Origin: Chitinophagaceae bacterium
Lineage (GTDB): Bacteria; Bacteroidota; Bacteroidia; Chitinophagales; Chitinophagaceae
Length of the DNA: 57,767 nt
Assembly: GCA_027486835.1 (NCBI GenBank)
Contig: JAIXOJ010000064.1
Coordinates: 1 to 57,767, forward strand
Direction of reading: 5' to 3'
The notes under the pieces are model-generated. The model was given only the letters and a program-made list of their open reading frames with translations, was not told where the DNA came from and did no database searches. Made by a program: the position numbers and the translations under genes. Of the stretch, positions 9,731-18,506 are shown in pieces (the first letter of the stretch is position 1; each line of letters opens with the position of its first letter).

Positions 9731-10579
9731 TTAGCTTGGGTGTTTAGATTCATCAAAAACAAAATAATGACTAGGGAATTGAAGCGATGGTGTTATTCCT
9801 TTTTCAAAAAAACCGAACAATGTGCTGCCACTTCCAGTCATACTGCAATACACTGCACCATGTGTGTACATCTGTTCTATTACTTGCTTTACTTCTGGAT
9901 ACGCATTACAAACAGGAAGTTCAAAGTCGTTGATAATCAACTGATTCCAAGTGTTTATTGGTTCATGAATAGCAATTTCTAAAGCGATTTCTGGAAGTCT
10001 AGGTTTTATTTGACTAAAAGCCCAAGCCGTACTGATGTGGATGCCAGGATTAACTATAATGCAGTAATAATTGGAAAGGTGTTTAAGGGAAATCTCCTGC
10101 ATAACCTCGCCTCGTGAAGTGGCATAGCAAGGTTTGTTTAAAACAAAAAATGGACAATCGCTTCCTAATGATAAGGCTAAGTCTATTTGCTGTTCTGGAT
10201 TAAGATTTAATTTAAACAAGTCATTCAACATCATTATGGTGAAAGCACCGTCTGCACTTCCCCCACCTAATCCGGCACCCATTGGGATTGTTTTGTGCAA
10301 ATGCATGGCCACACTAGGCATTGTTGGAAACATTTGTTTAAGGGAATGATAGGCTTTTATGCAAAGGTTTTGTTGAGGATTTCCTTCAATTGTCAATCCA
10401 GACTGAGTCCATTCAACGGATTGATGTTGTGGATTGGTAAATTCTGACCTAGGGATAATTTCTAGGGCATCTTTCAAGCCAATAGGATAGAAAACAGTTG
10501 CCAAATCATGGTAGCCATCTGCCCTTTTTCTCAGTATTTGTAACCCTAAATTGATTTTACAATTTGGAAATCTTAGCAT
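9731..10579 (-). CDS. ispE: 4-diphosphocytidyl-2-C-methyl-D-erythritol kinase
   Basis: 282 residues. It phosphorylates 4-diphosphocytidyl-2-C-methylerythritol, step four of the MEP isoprenoid pathway, in the cytosol. The N-terminus FPNCKINLGLQIL contains the conserved substrate-binding lysine and asparagine, and GYHDLATVFYPI is the usual second block. The GHMP-kinase ATP loop PMGAGLGGGSADGA is at about residues 99-112, and the C-terminal GHMP motif is MTGSGSTLFGFF. Length is typical. The start MLRFPNCKIN agrees with the family. It follows the bifunctional nuclease gene by 102 bp and precedes the acyltransferase by 26 bp, all on the minus strand. Confidence 0.95.
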   Translation of the reverse strand: MLRFPNCKINLGLQILRKRADGYHDLATVFYPIGLKDALEIIPRSEFTNPQHQSVEWTQSGLTIEGNPQQNLCIKAYHSLKQMFPTMPSVAMHLHKTIPMGAGLGGGSADGAFTIMMLNDLFKLNLNPEQQIDLALSLGSDCPFFVLNKPCYATSRGEVMQEISLKHLSNYYCIIVNPGIHISTAWAFSQIKPRLPEIALEIAIHEPINTWNQLIINDFELPVCNAYPEVKQVIEQMYTHGAVYCSMTGSGSTLFGFFEKGITPSLQFPSHYFVFDESKHPS

Positions 10580-10681
10580 TCAATCTAGCTAGCTTTGGTG
10601 AAATAAGTACCTAATTAATAGGTTTTAACCGACAATTCACTGATAAACAAAGAATCGAAAACCTGTTGATTATCAGCAGCT

Positions 10682-11272
10682 TTATTTGCGTTTGTTGATT
10701 TCATCTCTAATGGCGATAGCACGAATGTAGTCTTCGCTTTCTAATACATCATTGAGTAGCTTTTCTAATTCAGGTACGCTTAGTCCGCTTAAATCATTTC
10801 TTGCATCTAGATTAGTAGATTCTGCCCCAACTGCTTCAGTTTTTCTTGCATCAGGGCCATTACCTTCTATTACTACACCTGCATTATCTAGTATATGGTC
10901 ATAAGTGAAAATTGGGCAGGAAAAACGCACTGCTAGGGCAAGTGCATCACTTGTTCTGCTGTCAATCTCCACGGTATCTTCTTCGGTGTAACAAATCAAC
11001 TTAGAGAAGAAGATTCCTTCCTGTAAGTCAGTAATGACTATTTCCTGAAGATCTACATTAAAGGCATTCATAAAGTTTTTCATCAAATCGTGCGTTAATG
11101 GTCTGCTTGGTGCCATCCTTTCGAGTGCAACTGCAATAGCTTGTGCTTCAAAACCTCCAATAACAATCGGTAATCGCCTCAATCCGTTTACTTCCCCTAA
11201 CACCACTGCATAAGAATGTGTTTGTGTAATACTATGGGATAATGCAACAATTTCTAACTCTATTTTCTTCAT
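10682..11272 (-). CDS. Bifunctional nuclease family protein (DUF151) with UvrB/UvrC motif
   Basis: 196 residues. The DUF151 domain (about 1-135) has the family features LPIVIGGFEAQAIA, RPLTHDLM, IDSRTSDALALAVR and CPIFTYD. A C-terminal UvrB/C-type helical hairpin (about 158-196) ends DYIRAIAIRDEINKRK. The plant and bacterial family has been reported to have DNase and RNase activity, but its role in Bacteroidota is unclear. It is the first gene of the minus-strand run that continues with ispE and the acyltransferase. The 283-bp region upstream (11273-11556) is shared with the divergent ATP-grasp-like gene. Confidence 0.88.
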   Translation of the reverse strand: MKKIELEIVALSHSITQTHSYAVVLGEVNGLRRLPIVIGGFEAQAIAVALERMAPSRPLTHDLMKNFMNAFNVDLQEIVITDLQEGIFFSKLICYTEEDTVEIDSRTSDALALAVRFSCPIFTYDHILDNAGVVIEGNGPDARKTEAVGAESTNLDARNDLSGLSVPELEKLLNDVLESEDYIRAIAIRDEINKRK

Positions 11273-11565
11273 AAATTAAGCCCGTAATTTCTTTAGCCTA
11301 GCTGCCAAAATTAGGGTGTTATTTACATTACTAAAACAAACATCAAATAAATGGGTGTTTGTATGATTTTCACTTACAATGAAAGCTAGGTTGACATTTA
11401 CCCACAAAAACGGAAATTACCCCACGGTAATACCCGAAATTCTATTTCAAAGCTTATCGTCATGTTCTTGATATCAATCCATTTAGAAACAATTATTTTA
11501 GTAAATAAAATCGGTGATTATCATTCGGAACTTTTATTTTCGACCGCTGCTTAAAATTGAGTTTT

Positions 11566-12762
11566 ATGGTAACAGAATTGAGGCAATGGTTTAATAGCCA
11601 TTTTACTAAAGAAAAATACGAGGCTTATTTAGCCGAATTAAATAGTCAACACGAGGGTGCTATCGTTTTTAGGGTGGCGGAAACCCCAATTTTTATGGAC
11701 AAGGCATTTACCCACAAAATAATCGCTGCTTGCGAAAGTATTGTGGATGTAATTGTGCAACCCAATTTCGGTGCGATTACCAAAAATGCTGTTCCAGAGG
11801 AATTCCGTCTGCCAAATAATAGCCAATACTCCGATTTTATTGCTTTTGATTTTGGTATTTGTGAAAATGAAAAAGGGGAATTGGAACCTCAATTGATAGA
11901 AATGCAGGGATTTCCCACCCTATTTGCTTATCAAATTTGGCACGACGAAATCACTAGAAAACATTTCAACATTCCTGATAACTACTCTGCTTATCTCAAT
12001 GGGTTTAACAAGGATAGCTATACAGCATTGCTTAAAAAAATCATTGTGGGGGATGCAAATATTGAAGAAGTGGTATTGCTAGAAATATTTCCTGAACAGC
12101 AAAAAACAAGAATTGATTTCTTTAATACTGAGGATTATATCGGTGTAAAATCTGTTTGTTTGACTAACCTAATTAAAGAAGGAAATCAATTGTACTATCT
12201 GAACTACGGAGTAAAGACGTTGATAAAGAGAATTTACAACAGAATCATCTTTGAAGAATTGCAACAGCAAACCCCAGAAGTACAGGCTTTTGGAAAAATA
12301 TTGTTTGAGGATTTAGATGTGGAGTGGGTGCCGCATCCTAAATGGTTTTATAAAATTAGTAAATACACCCTACCATTTCTGAATCATCCGTACATCCCCA
12401 AAACGACTTTCTTGGATGAGATTTCTGTGATTCCTGCCGATTTGGAAAATTATGTACTCAAACCGCTTTTCTCATTTGCGGGACAAGGAGTAATCATAGA
12501 CGTTACAGAAGAAGATATTACTGCCATAAAAGATCCACACAACTGGATTTTGCAACGTAAAGTGAAATATGCAGATGTTATTCAAACACCGGATGGTTTT
12601 GCTAAAGCAGAAGTAAGAATTTTTTATTTCTGGGAAAAAGGAGCAGCCCGACCAGTGGCTACCAACAACCTTGCTCGATTGAGTAAGGGTAAAATGATTG
12701 GGGTTAGATACAATATGGACAAAGAATGGGTGGGTGGCACTCTCGCTTATTTTGAACAATAA
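11566..12762 (+). CDS. Conserved hypothetical, ATP-grasp-like C-terminal half
   Basis: 398 residues from ATG 11566; a TTG at 11557 would add three residues only. I do not recognise a named family. The N-terminal half has LEPQLIEMQGFPTLFAYQ. The C-terminal third reads YVLKPLFSFAGQGVIIDV, then WILQRKVKYADVI, then KAEVRIFYFW and PVATNNLARLSKG, which resembles the nucleotide-binding lysine, adenine-contact and metal-binding parts of ATP-grasp or glutathionylspermidine-synthase-like ligases. If so it would join a carboxylate to an amine using ATP. It has no signal peptide and no membrane segment. A TATTTTCG element at 11535-11542 may be its -7 box. It is followed at 149 bp by a GalU-like gene and then the kinase-pyrophosphorylase fusion, which hints at a shared pathway. 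Function unproven. Confidence 0.55.
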   Translation: MVTELRQWFNSHFTKEKYEAYLAELNSQHEGAIVFRVAETPIFMDKAFTHKIIAACESIVDVIVQPNFGAITKNAVPEEFRLPNNSQYSDFIAFDFGICENEKGELEPQLIEMQGFPTLFAYQIWHDEITRKHFNIPDNYSAYLNGFNKDSYTALLKKIIVGDANIEEVVLLEIFPEQQKTRIDFFNTEDYIGVKSVCLTNLIKEGNQLYYLNYGVKTLIKRIYNRIIFEELQQQTPEVQAFGKILFEDLDVEWVPHPKWFYKISKYTLPFLNHPYIPKTTFLDEISVIPADLENYVLKPLFSFAGQGVIIDVTEEDITAIKDPHNWILQRKVKYADVIQTPDGFAKAEVRIFYFWEKGAARPVATNNLARLSKGKMIGVRYNMDKEWVGGTLAYFEQ

Positions 12763-12911
12763 TCCCTCTACACAAATAGCCTTTTATTTCAAAATGATTT
12801 TCATCGCTTTGGAATAGAGGCTTTCTTTTTTTGAGCAATGCCCGCTCAAGGGCAACGTCATCATTTATTCATCAACTTTTATTTCCCTTTTATTATTTTA
12901 GAATTTAGCGT

Positions 12912-13856
12912 ATGAAAATTAGGAAAGCGGTAATTACTGCTGCTGCAAGAGGAGAACGATTATACCCAGTGGCGGATACGGTACAAAAAGCCATGTTGCC
13001 CGTGATGGACATAGACGGACTTTACAAACCAGTGATTCAAATTATTGCCGAAGAAGCTTTTGATAGCGGCATAGAAGAAATTGCGGTTGTTTGTGCGCCA
13101 GGTGATAGTGAACGTTACACCGTTGCTTTTGCTTCGCTTCGTGATAATTTGGCTAAGTCTTACAGTCATGTTGATTGGGCAACCAATCAAGCAGATAAAA
13201 TCACACACTTACTCGCCCAAGTTACATTTATTGAGCAAACTGAACCATTGGGGTATGGCCATGCCGTTTTATCTGCCGAATCCTTTGTAAATAATGAATC
13301 GTTTTTACTGCTTTTGGGCGATTATATTTATGTGTCACAATATCCGAACAGGCGTTGTGCCGCACAGCTCATAGAAATTGCACAACAGGAGAATTGTTCT
13401 GTGTCTGCCGTAAATCCTACCATTGAACACCAAATTACCAGATATGGCACTTTAACGGGTAAACAATTACCACATGAAGCCAATCTTTACCAGATAGAAA
13501 AAATCATTGAGAAGCCGTCTTTAAGCGTGGCTGAATTGGAATTACAAACACCAGGACTTCGCATTGGCTACTATCTCTGCTTTTTTGGAATGCACGTACT
13601 TACTGCCAATGTATTTGATTTACTCAAACAGCAATTTGCGGAAAAAGCCTTTCCTATAAGACTAACTCCAGCTTTGGAACAATTAGCCCAGAAAGAAAAA
13701 TATTTAGCCATAGAAATGAAAGGTTCACGCTACGATTTGAGTAGAAAACATGGTTTATTAAGGGCTCAAGTGGCGCTGGGTTTGGCAGGACAGGGTAAGA
13801 CCGAAACCCTCAGCACCCTTGTGGAATTGATGGCAGAAGCTGGAAGTCGTAATTAA
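12912..13856 (+). CDS. GalU-like sugar-phosphate nucleotidyltransferase
   Basis: 314 residues, cytosolic. The N-terminus KAVITAAARGERLYPVAD is a variant of the pyrophosphorylase signature (usually AAGxGTRxxP), followed by QKAMLPVMDIDGLYKP, which keeps the catalytic lysine, and IQIIAEEAFDSGIEEI. LLGDYIY holds the metal-binding Asp, and GYYLCFFGMHVL is the usual strand near the end. The enzyme would make an NDP-sugar, most simply UDP-glucose from UTP and glucose-1-phosphate. The altered glycine loop (AARGERL) and the interruption IDGLYKP are unusual. It lies between the ATP-grasp-like gene and the large kinase-pyrophosphorylase gene (77 bp before the latter). The substrate is inferred only from family. 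Confidence 0.78.
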   Translation: MKIRKAVITAAARGERLYPVADTVQKAMLPVMDIDGLYKPVIQIIAEEAFDSGIEEIAVVCAPGDSERYTVAFASLRDNLAKSYSHVDWATNQADKITHLLAQVTFIEQTEPLGYGHAVLSAESFVNNESFLLLLGDYIYVSQYPNRRCAAQLIEIAQQENCSVSAVNPTIEHQITRYGTLTGKQLPHEANLYQIEKIIEKPSLSVAELELQTPGLRIGYYLCFFGMHVLTANVFDLLKQQFAEKAFPIRLTPALEQLAQKEKYLAIEMKGSRYDLSRKHGLLRAQVALGLAGQGKTETLSTLVELMAEAGSRN

Positions 13857-13933
13857 TTTTTACTGCTTAATATAATTCAGATTTGGTTGCTGTTAACACC
13901 CTGTATTTTCCCTAATCATTTTCATCATTGACC

Positions 13934-16900
13934 ATGAATATATTTATTGAAACCATCGTTTCAAAAGATGCCCATTTACGTAATCGTTCCTTTTTTAAGC
14001 TAGCCAAGCAATTTGATGCGCCAGATTTATTGGGGGCTTTAGATGAATTAGAAGCTTTTAGAAAAGAAACACCCAGCTTGTACGACAAAGTGCGGGCTAT
14101 TCTTTTTCTGTATGCTGGTTACCGATATTTTTTAGCAGACAGTACTGCTATCCCCCAAGCTGGGACGATTGATTATAAAGGTTTTGAAGACCTGTTAGGT
14201 AGAAGATTTGAAAACGCCATTAGTGTATTTAGGCAGTCCATTCAACAAGATGGGGCCAATGCCAGCGTATTGAGTGCTTTGGCGGATAGTTACCATCATC
14301 TTTCCTTTCAAATTCTTGCTGATCAGGTAAGAAAGAGTGTTAGAAGCAGTCGGGGTAATCAATGGATGTTTCGCGTAAGTCATAGAATGGAACATGCCAT
14401 TAAAATTCATCCAACCTTATTGGTAAAACAATCCGATTCTTTGTTTTATCCCTTGTTGCATGAAAAAACATCTGTGCGGATGGATTTAACCCACAGTGGA
14501 TGGTCGGACATTTTCTTTTTAGGCATGGACTATCCCGAAGGTGCAAGGGTGATTAATTTATCCATCGATTTAGGTGTTTTTGGTAGGGATAAGGATATTA
14601 GACCGCCATTAAACAGCTATGTAAGGGTAATTACTGAACCTGTTATTCGGATTACCAGCATTGATTTGAACACTTGCAAGGACATTACAGATTTGGACGA
14701 CTTGTTCAATTTTGGCAATGATTACCTCAGTTTAATTAAGGCAGGTATTATTGCCTCCGGATTAATCCCACCATCTTTTGAAGGAACACATCAATCATTA
14801 CCTGAAATACTCGAAAAAATAGTAGCACCAGGTATGGGTATTGAATTGGTAACCAAAGTGAACGACATTCCTAAGGGTTCTCGGTTTGCAGTATCTACCA
14901 ATCTCTTAGGTTCTATCATTAGTGTGTTGATGCGTGCATCTTGCCAAACCAAAAACTTAGTAGGCCCATTAGAGGAATATGAAAGAAGATTGGTGGCATC
15001 AAGGGCTATTCTTGGTGAATGGATTGGTGGTTCTGGTGGAGGTTGGCAAGATTCGGGCGGCGTTTGGCCGGGTATCAAAGCCATTGAGGGTACTTTGGCA
15101 CAGCAAGGAGATCCAGAATTTGGCATAAGTAGGGGTACTTTATTGCCACAGCACACTGTTTTTGGCGGCAATGCCATTCATCCAGAAATGGAAGATAAAA
15201 TCATGCGTTCATTGGTTTTAATGCACGGGGGTATGGCTTCAAATGTGGGGCCAGTACTAGAAATGGTGACAGAAAAATACTTGCTTAGAGGCGAACAAGA
15301 ATGGGCTGCAAGACAACATACTAACCAGATTTATGAGGATATAAAAGACGCCATTAAAACTGGCGACATCAAAAAATTGGGGCAAAGCACCGAGAAGAAT
15401 TTCTACGAAGCCATCAAGCACATCATTCCATTTGCCACTACTTTTTTTACGGAACAAATTATTGCCAAAGCAAAAGCTGCATTTGGCGAGGACTATTATG
15501 GGTTTTTGATGCTGGGCGGGATGTCTGGTGGCGGGATGGGCATGTTTGTAAACCCCGATCATTATGATACCTACAAGGTGAAAGTGCTGGAAATTATTCA
15601 AGAAACCCAGAAGGAATTATCCGATGCCCTGCCATTTGCTGTAGCACCAGTGGTGTATAATTGGCATATCAATCACAAAGGCACTACTGCTACTATCCAT
15701 CATGGCAACGAAGCATTGATGCCCGACAGTTATTATGGCATTCATGTATCGGAATTGGTAAAGAAAACGGCAAGTACTATTCCTTATCTGCGTAGGGCTG
15801 AAATTGATTATTTCACCACTTATACCCATAATAACAACAGTGCCTATCCCCTATTGCGCACCATTGTAAGCAATCTCTTTAAAGTGTCGGATCCATCTGT
15901 TCAGGGTAATAGAAGCTTGGAAGATGATAAAGCCGATGCTATTAAAAAGGCAAATGGTTTTGATTATATTCAGCATGAAGACATCCGAGCAGATTTACTC
16001 AAAGGCAGAATTGGTTTGTCACGCAATCGCCTGCCAGCAGAAACATTGGTGGAGGATGCTCCTTTGAACTTATTGGGCAATTATGCCGACACCTCAGCCT
16101 ACCATTCTATAGGTGCTGCCGCCATAAAAAATGGAACGGTGGCCGTATTATCGCTTGCGGCAGGGGTTGGTAGTAGGTGGACGAAAGGGGCAGGTGTGAT
16201 TAAAGCCATCAATCCTTTCGTGGAAATGGAAGGCAAACACCGTAGCTTTTTAGAAATACATTTTGCCAAAACAAAAAGAGTGGCTGCCGAATATGGCGTG
16301 AACATTCCCCATATAGTTGCCACCAGTTACTTGACCCATCAATCAATTGAAAAAAGGCTGAACGCTTCCAATCAATATGGCTATGGGGGGAGTGCTTATT
16401 TATCATCAGGAAGATCTATTGGTCAACGTTTTGTTCCTACAGAGCGTGATCTTAGGTTTTTATGGGAGGAAATGCCCCAAGAAACCCTGGATGAAAACAA
16501 ACAGAAAGTAAGAGAGGCCGTGCGAAACAGCCTGATTAATTGGGCGAAAACCAAGGGAGAGGCGGCTGATTACGTGGATAATATTGCCGCGCAAAGATTT
16601 TCGCCGCTGGGGCATTGGTATGAAGTGTCTAACTTGATTAGGAATGGAGTGTTGGCCAAACTGCTGAAAGAAAATCCCTCACTGGAAACCATCATGTTGC
16701 ATAACATAGATACTTTGGGTGCAGATGTGGATCCTATTCCGTTGGGCTATCATTTGAGTAAAAACAATGCCCTTTCTTTTGAGGTAATTGCCCGTAGGAT
16801 TGAAGACAGGGGCGGCGGATTGGCATTGGTAAATGGTCGTTTGCGCATGTTGGAAGGATTGGCGCAGCCCCACGAAGAAGATGAATTGAAATTGAGCTAT

Positions 16901-17266
16901 TACAGTTCTAACACCACTTGGATTCAGATAGATCCTTTGCTTCAATTGCTTGGCCTCACTAGAGCACAGTTGCAAACGGCAGATGATGCCGAATTGGCAA
17001 AAGCGGTGCGGAAGCTGGCGCAAAGAATGCCCACCTATGTTACCATCAAAGACGTGAAATACCGTTGGGGACATGGTCAGGAAGATATTTATCCCGTGGC
17101 TCAAATAGAAAAATTATGGACAGACATGACGGCATTGCCTGATATTCAATGTGGGTATATGGTGGTGCCTAGAATAAGAGGTCAACAGTTGAAAGGGCCT
17201 GAACAATTGGATGCATGGATGACCGATGGCAGCTATGAAGCCATTGCAAAACTGTGTAAGTTCTAG
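13934..17266 (+). CDS. Fusion of a GHMP sugar kinase and a UDPGP-type pyrophosphorylase
   Basis: 1,110 residues from ATG 13934 (a TTG at 13928 adds two). An N-terminal part of about 170 residues is not recognised. A GHMP kinase follows: RMDLTHSGWSD near 182, the ATP loop-like NDIPKGSRFAVSTNLLGS near 310-327, GGSGGGWQDSGG near 365 and the C-terminal GHMP motif LGGMSGGGMGMF near 525. These are closest in pattern to L-fucokinase-type kinases. A UDPGP-family domain occupies about 730-1100: LSLAAGVGSRWTKG near 738, HRSFLEIHF near 768, NIDTLGADVDP near 922 and VNGRLRMLEG near 965. The protein could turn a free sugar into a sugar-1-phosphate and then into a UDP-sugar. The order is opposite to the fucokinase/GDP-fucose pyrophosphorylase FKP. 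A strong hairpin terminator follows. Substrate unknown. Confidence 0.75.
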   Translation: MNIFIETIVSKDAHLRNRSFFKLAKQFDAPDLLGALDELEAFRKETPSLYDKVRAILFLYAGYRYFLADSTAIPQAGTIDYKGFEDLLGRRFENAISVFRQSIQQDGANASVLSALADSYHHLSFQILADQVRKSVRSSRGNQWMFRVSHRMEHAIKIHPTLLVKQSDSLFYPLLHEKTSVRMDLTHSGWSDIFFLGMDYPEGARVINLSIDLGVFGRDKDIRPPLNSYVRVITEPVIRITSIDLNTCKDITDLDDLFNFGNDYLSLIKAGIIASGLIPPSFEGTHQSLPEILEKIVAPGMGIELVTKVNDIPKGSRFAVSTNLLGSIISVLMRASCQTKNLVGPLEEYERRLVASRAILGEWIGGSGGGWQDSGGVWPGIKAIEGTLAQQGDPEFGISRGTLLPQHTVFGGNAIHPEMEDKIMRSLVLMHGGMASNVGPVLEMVTEKYLLRGEQEWAARQHTNQIYEDIKDAIKTGDIKKLGQSTEKNFYEAIKHIIPFATTFFTEQIIAKAKAAFGEDYYGFLMLGGMSGGGMGMFVNPDHYDTYKVKVLEIIQETQKELSDALPFAVAPVVYNWHINHKGTTATIHHGNEALMPDSYYGIHVSELVKKTASTIPYLRRAEIDYFTTYTHNNNSAYPLLRTIVSNLFKVSDPSVQGNRSLEDDKADAIKKANGFDYIQHEDIRADLLKGRIGLSRNRLPAETLVEDAPLNLLGNYADTSAYHSIGAAAIKNGTVAVLSLAAGVGSRWTKGAGVIKAINPFVEMEGKHRSFLEIHFAKTKRVAAEYGVNIPHIVATSYLTHQSIEKRLNASNQYGYGGSAYLSSGRSIGQRFVPTERDLRFLWEEMPQETLDENKQKVREAVRNSLINWAKTKGEAADYVDNIAAQRFSPLGHWYEVSNLIRNGVLAKLLKENPSLETIMLHNIDTLGADVDPIPLGYHLSKNNALSFEVIARRIEDRGGGLALVNGRLRMLEGLAQPHEEDELKLSYYSSNTTWIQIDPLLQLLGLTRAQLQTADDAELAKAVRKLAQRMPTYVTIKDVKYRWGHGQEDIYPVAQIEKLWTDMTALPDIQCGYMVVPRIRGQQLKGPEQLDAWMTDGSYEAIAKLCKF

Positions 17267-17293
17267 CGATATTTTCCAAAGAGCAATCGTTAT

Positions 17294-17340
17294 AAAAGGG
17301 TGAGGCATTCTGCAATTCAGATGGCTTTACCCTTTTTTTA
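17294..17340 (+). terminator. Rho-independent terminator after the kinase-pyrophosphorylase gene
   Basis: AAAAGGGT (17294-17301) pairs with ACCCTTTT (from 17329), with extra inner pairing GC and CTG/CAG around a short loop, and runs into seven T residues ending at 17339. It lies 27 bp after the stop codon at 17266. Confidence 0.7.
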
Positions 17341-17415
17341 TTGCCTAAAAATAATTCGCTCTTTTTCAATTATGCCGCATCACAAAAAAGAGGTTGTCTG
17401 TACAATTATTTATTT

Positions 17416-17456
17416 CACTGAGTTGCACGGAGGTTTCACAGAGTGCCACGGAGTTC
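17416..17456. repeat. Short CAC-GAG repeat with 10-11 bp period
   Basis: Four successive units begin CACTGAG, CACGGAG, CACAGAG and CACGGAG at 17416, 17426, 17437 and 17447. It is a short low-complexity tract in the long intergenic region 17267-18506. Repeats of this CACGGAG type are seen between genes in many bacteria, and no function is known to me. Confidence 0.6.
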
Positions 17457-17775
17457 TAAAGAGAAGCTTAGATGTAATAATCCTATAAAGCACTGTATTT
17501 TACACTAAGTAAATCAATGAAATTATTTCGTTTTATTGGCTATTGCCTATTGAGAAATGATTTTTAGCCTACGGCAAATGTCCCGCAGAATCCAATTTTC
17601 AAACTTGGCAAAAGCACAACACATCCTAGACAATTGAAGCTCATTTCCATTGCGCCTCTATAGCAGTAAGGTTTAATTGTAAGCTGTAAAAACCATTTAT
17701 TCCCATCATTCACGCCTGCAATACAGCAGTTTAATTGTTGGGTTGACTTCCATTTTTGACCAATTATTTGATTTT

Positions 17776-17964
17776 CGTACTTCCACATTCCATAAATGTA
17801 CTGTTACATTGGATAAGTGTACTGTTACATTGGATAAGTGTACAGTTACATTGGATAAATGTACGTTTACATTGGATAAGTGTATGTTCACATCGGATTT
17901 GTGTACATTCACATTGGATATGTGTAAGACGATATTGGATAAGTGTATCAAAACAATGATAAAA
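17776..17964. repeat. Intergenic tandem array, nine 21-bp units
   Basis: Exact 21-bp spacing with units at 17776, 17797, 17818, 17839, 17860, 17881, 17902, 17923 and 17944. The core unit is TGTACTGTTACATTGGATAA plus G. Two units are identical and the others drift, most of all at the edges. Because 21 is divisible by three, open frames run through it on both strands with a seven-residue period (TLDKCTV-like), but none has a convincing start. The remainder of 17267-18506 contains the terminator at 17294, the short repeat at 17416 and the hairpin at 18236; nothing else was recognised. Confidence 0.92.
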
Positions 17965-18235
17965 CTGCTCTTTTTAAGAGTTGAAACCGTCTAAAGCATA
18001 CCTACTAATAAAAAAACGTGTTCTTTTTATGATTTAGTGATGCCTTGCAAATAGCTCTTCTTATAACATACTCACTTAATTAGGGTAAAATAAGCACCAG
18101 CGGAGTATCAGTATTTCTTTTACATGGGTTTTGATAGAAAAATGATACATCTAAGTGTCAAAATTTGACGTGACAACCATTGGAAGCAGGTTCAATAGTT
18201 CTATTCATGTTCAAAATGGGATAAAATCCACGCTT

Positions 18236-18268
18236 AACTTCCCGAAAGTTTGAAACTTTCGGGAAGTT
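18236..18268. repeat. Perfect 33-nt inverted repeat
   Basis: Arms AACTTCCCGAAAGTTT (18236-18251) and AAACTTTCGGGAAGTT (18253-18268) are exact reverse complements around a single G. It lies alone in intergenic DNA, 240 bp upstream of the nitroreductase-like gene and far from any stop codon, so a terminator role is not obvious. It may be a copy of a dispersed palindromic element. Confidence 0.85.
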
Positions 18269-18506
18269 TAAGAGCTAAGTTTTGATTTTTAAACAGATTC
18301 CTACTCCAAAATGAGCTAATGTTTAAAAAGGGAATAACTGCATTTAGCTTTTAACCTCCTGTAGGAATACAATTTCCTTGGGCATGCTTTCGGTATTGCA
18401 TCATGTGTGAATGAAGCAACTTTTTGGATGCATTGTGTTAAAGTAGCCCAAATGAATCAACCCACCTTTGCATGGCAACAATGTTGTTGTACTTTATATC
18501 CAAATC

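Noticed and set aside
17743-17994. Cys-rich heptad open frame (TLDKCTV repeats) in the first 21-bp array
   Set aside because: The frame is open only because the unit is 21 bp (seven codons); other frames and the opposite strand are open too and the start is TTG.
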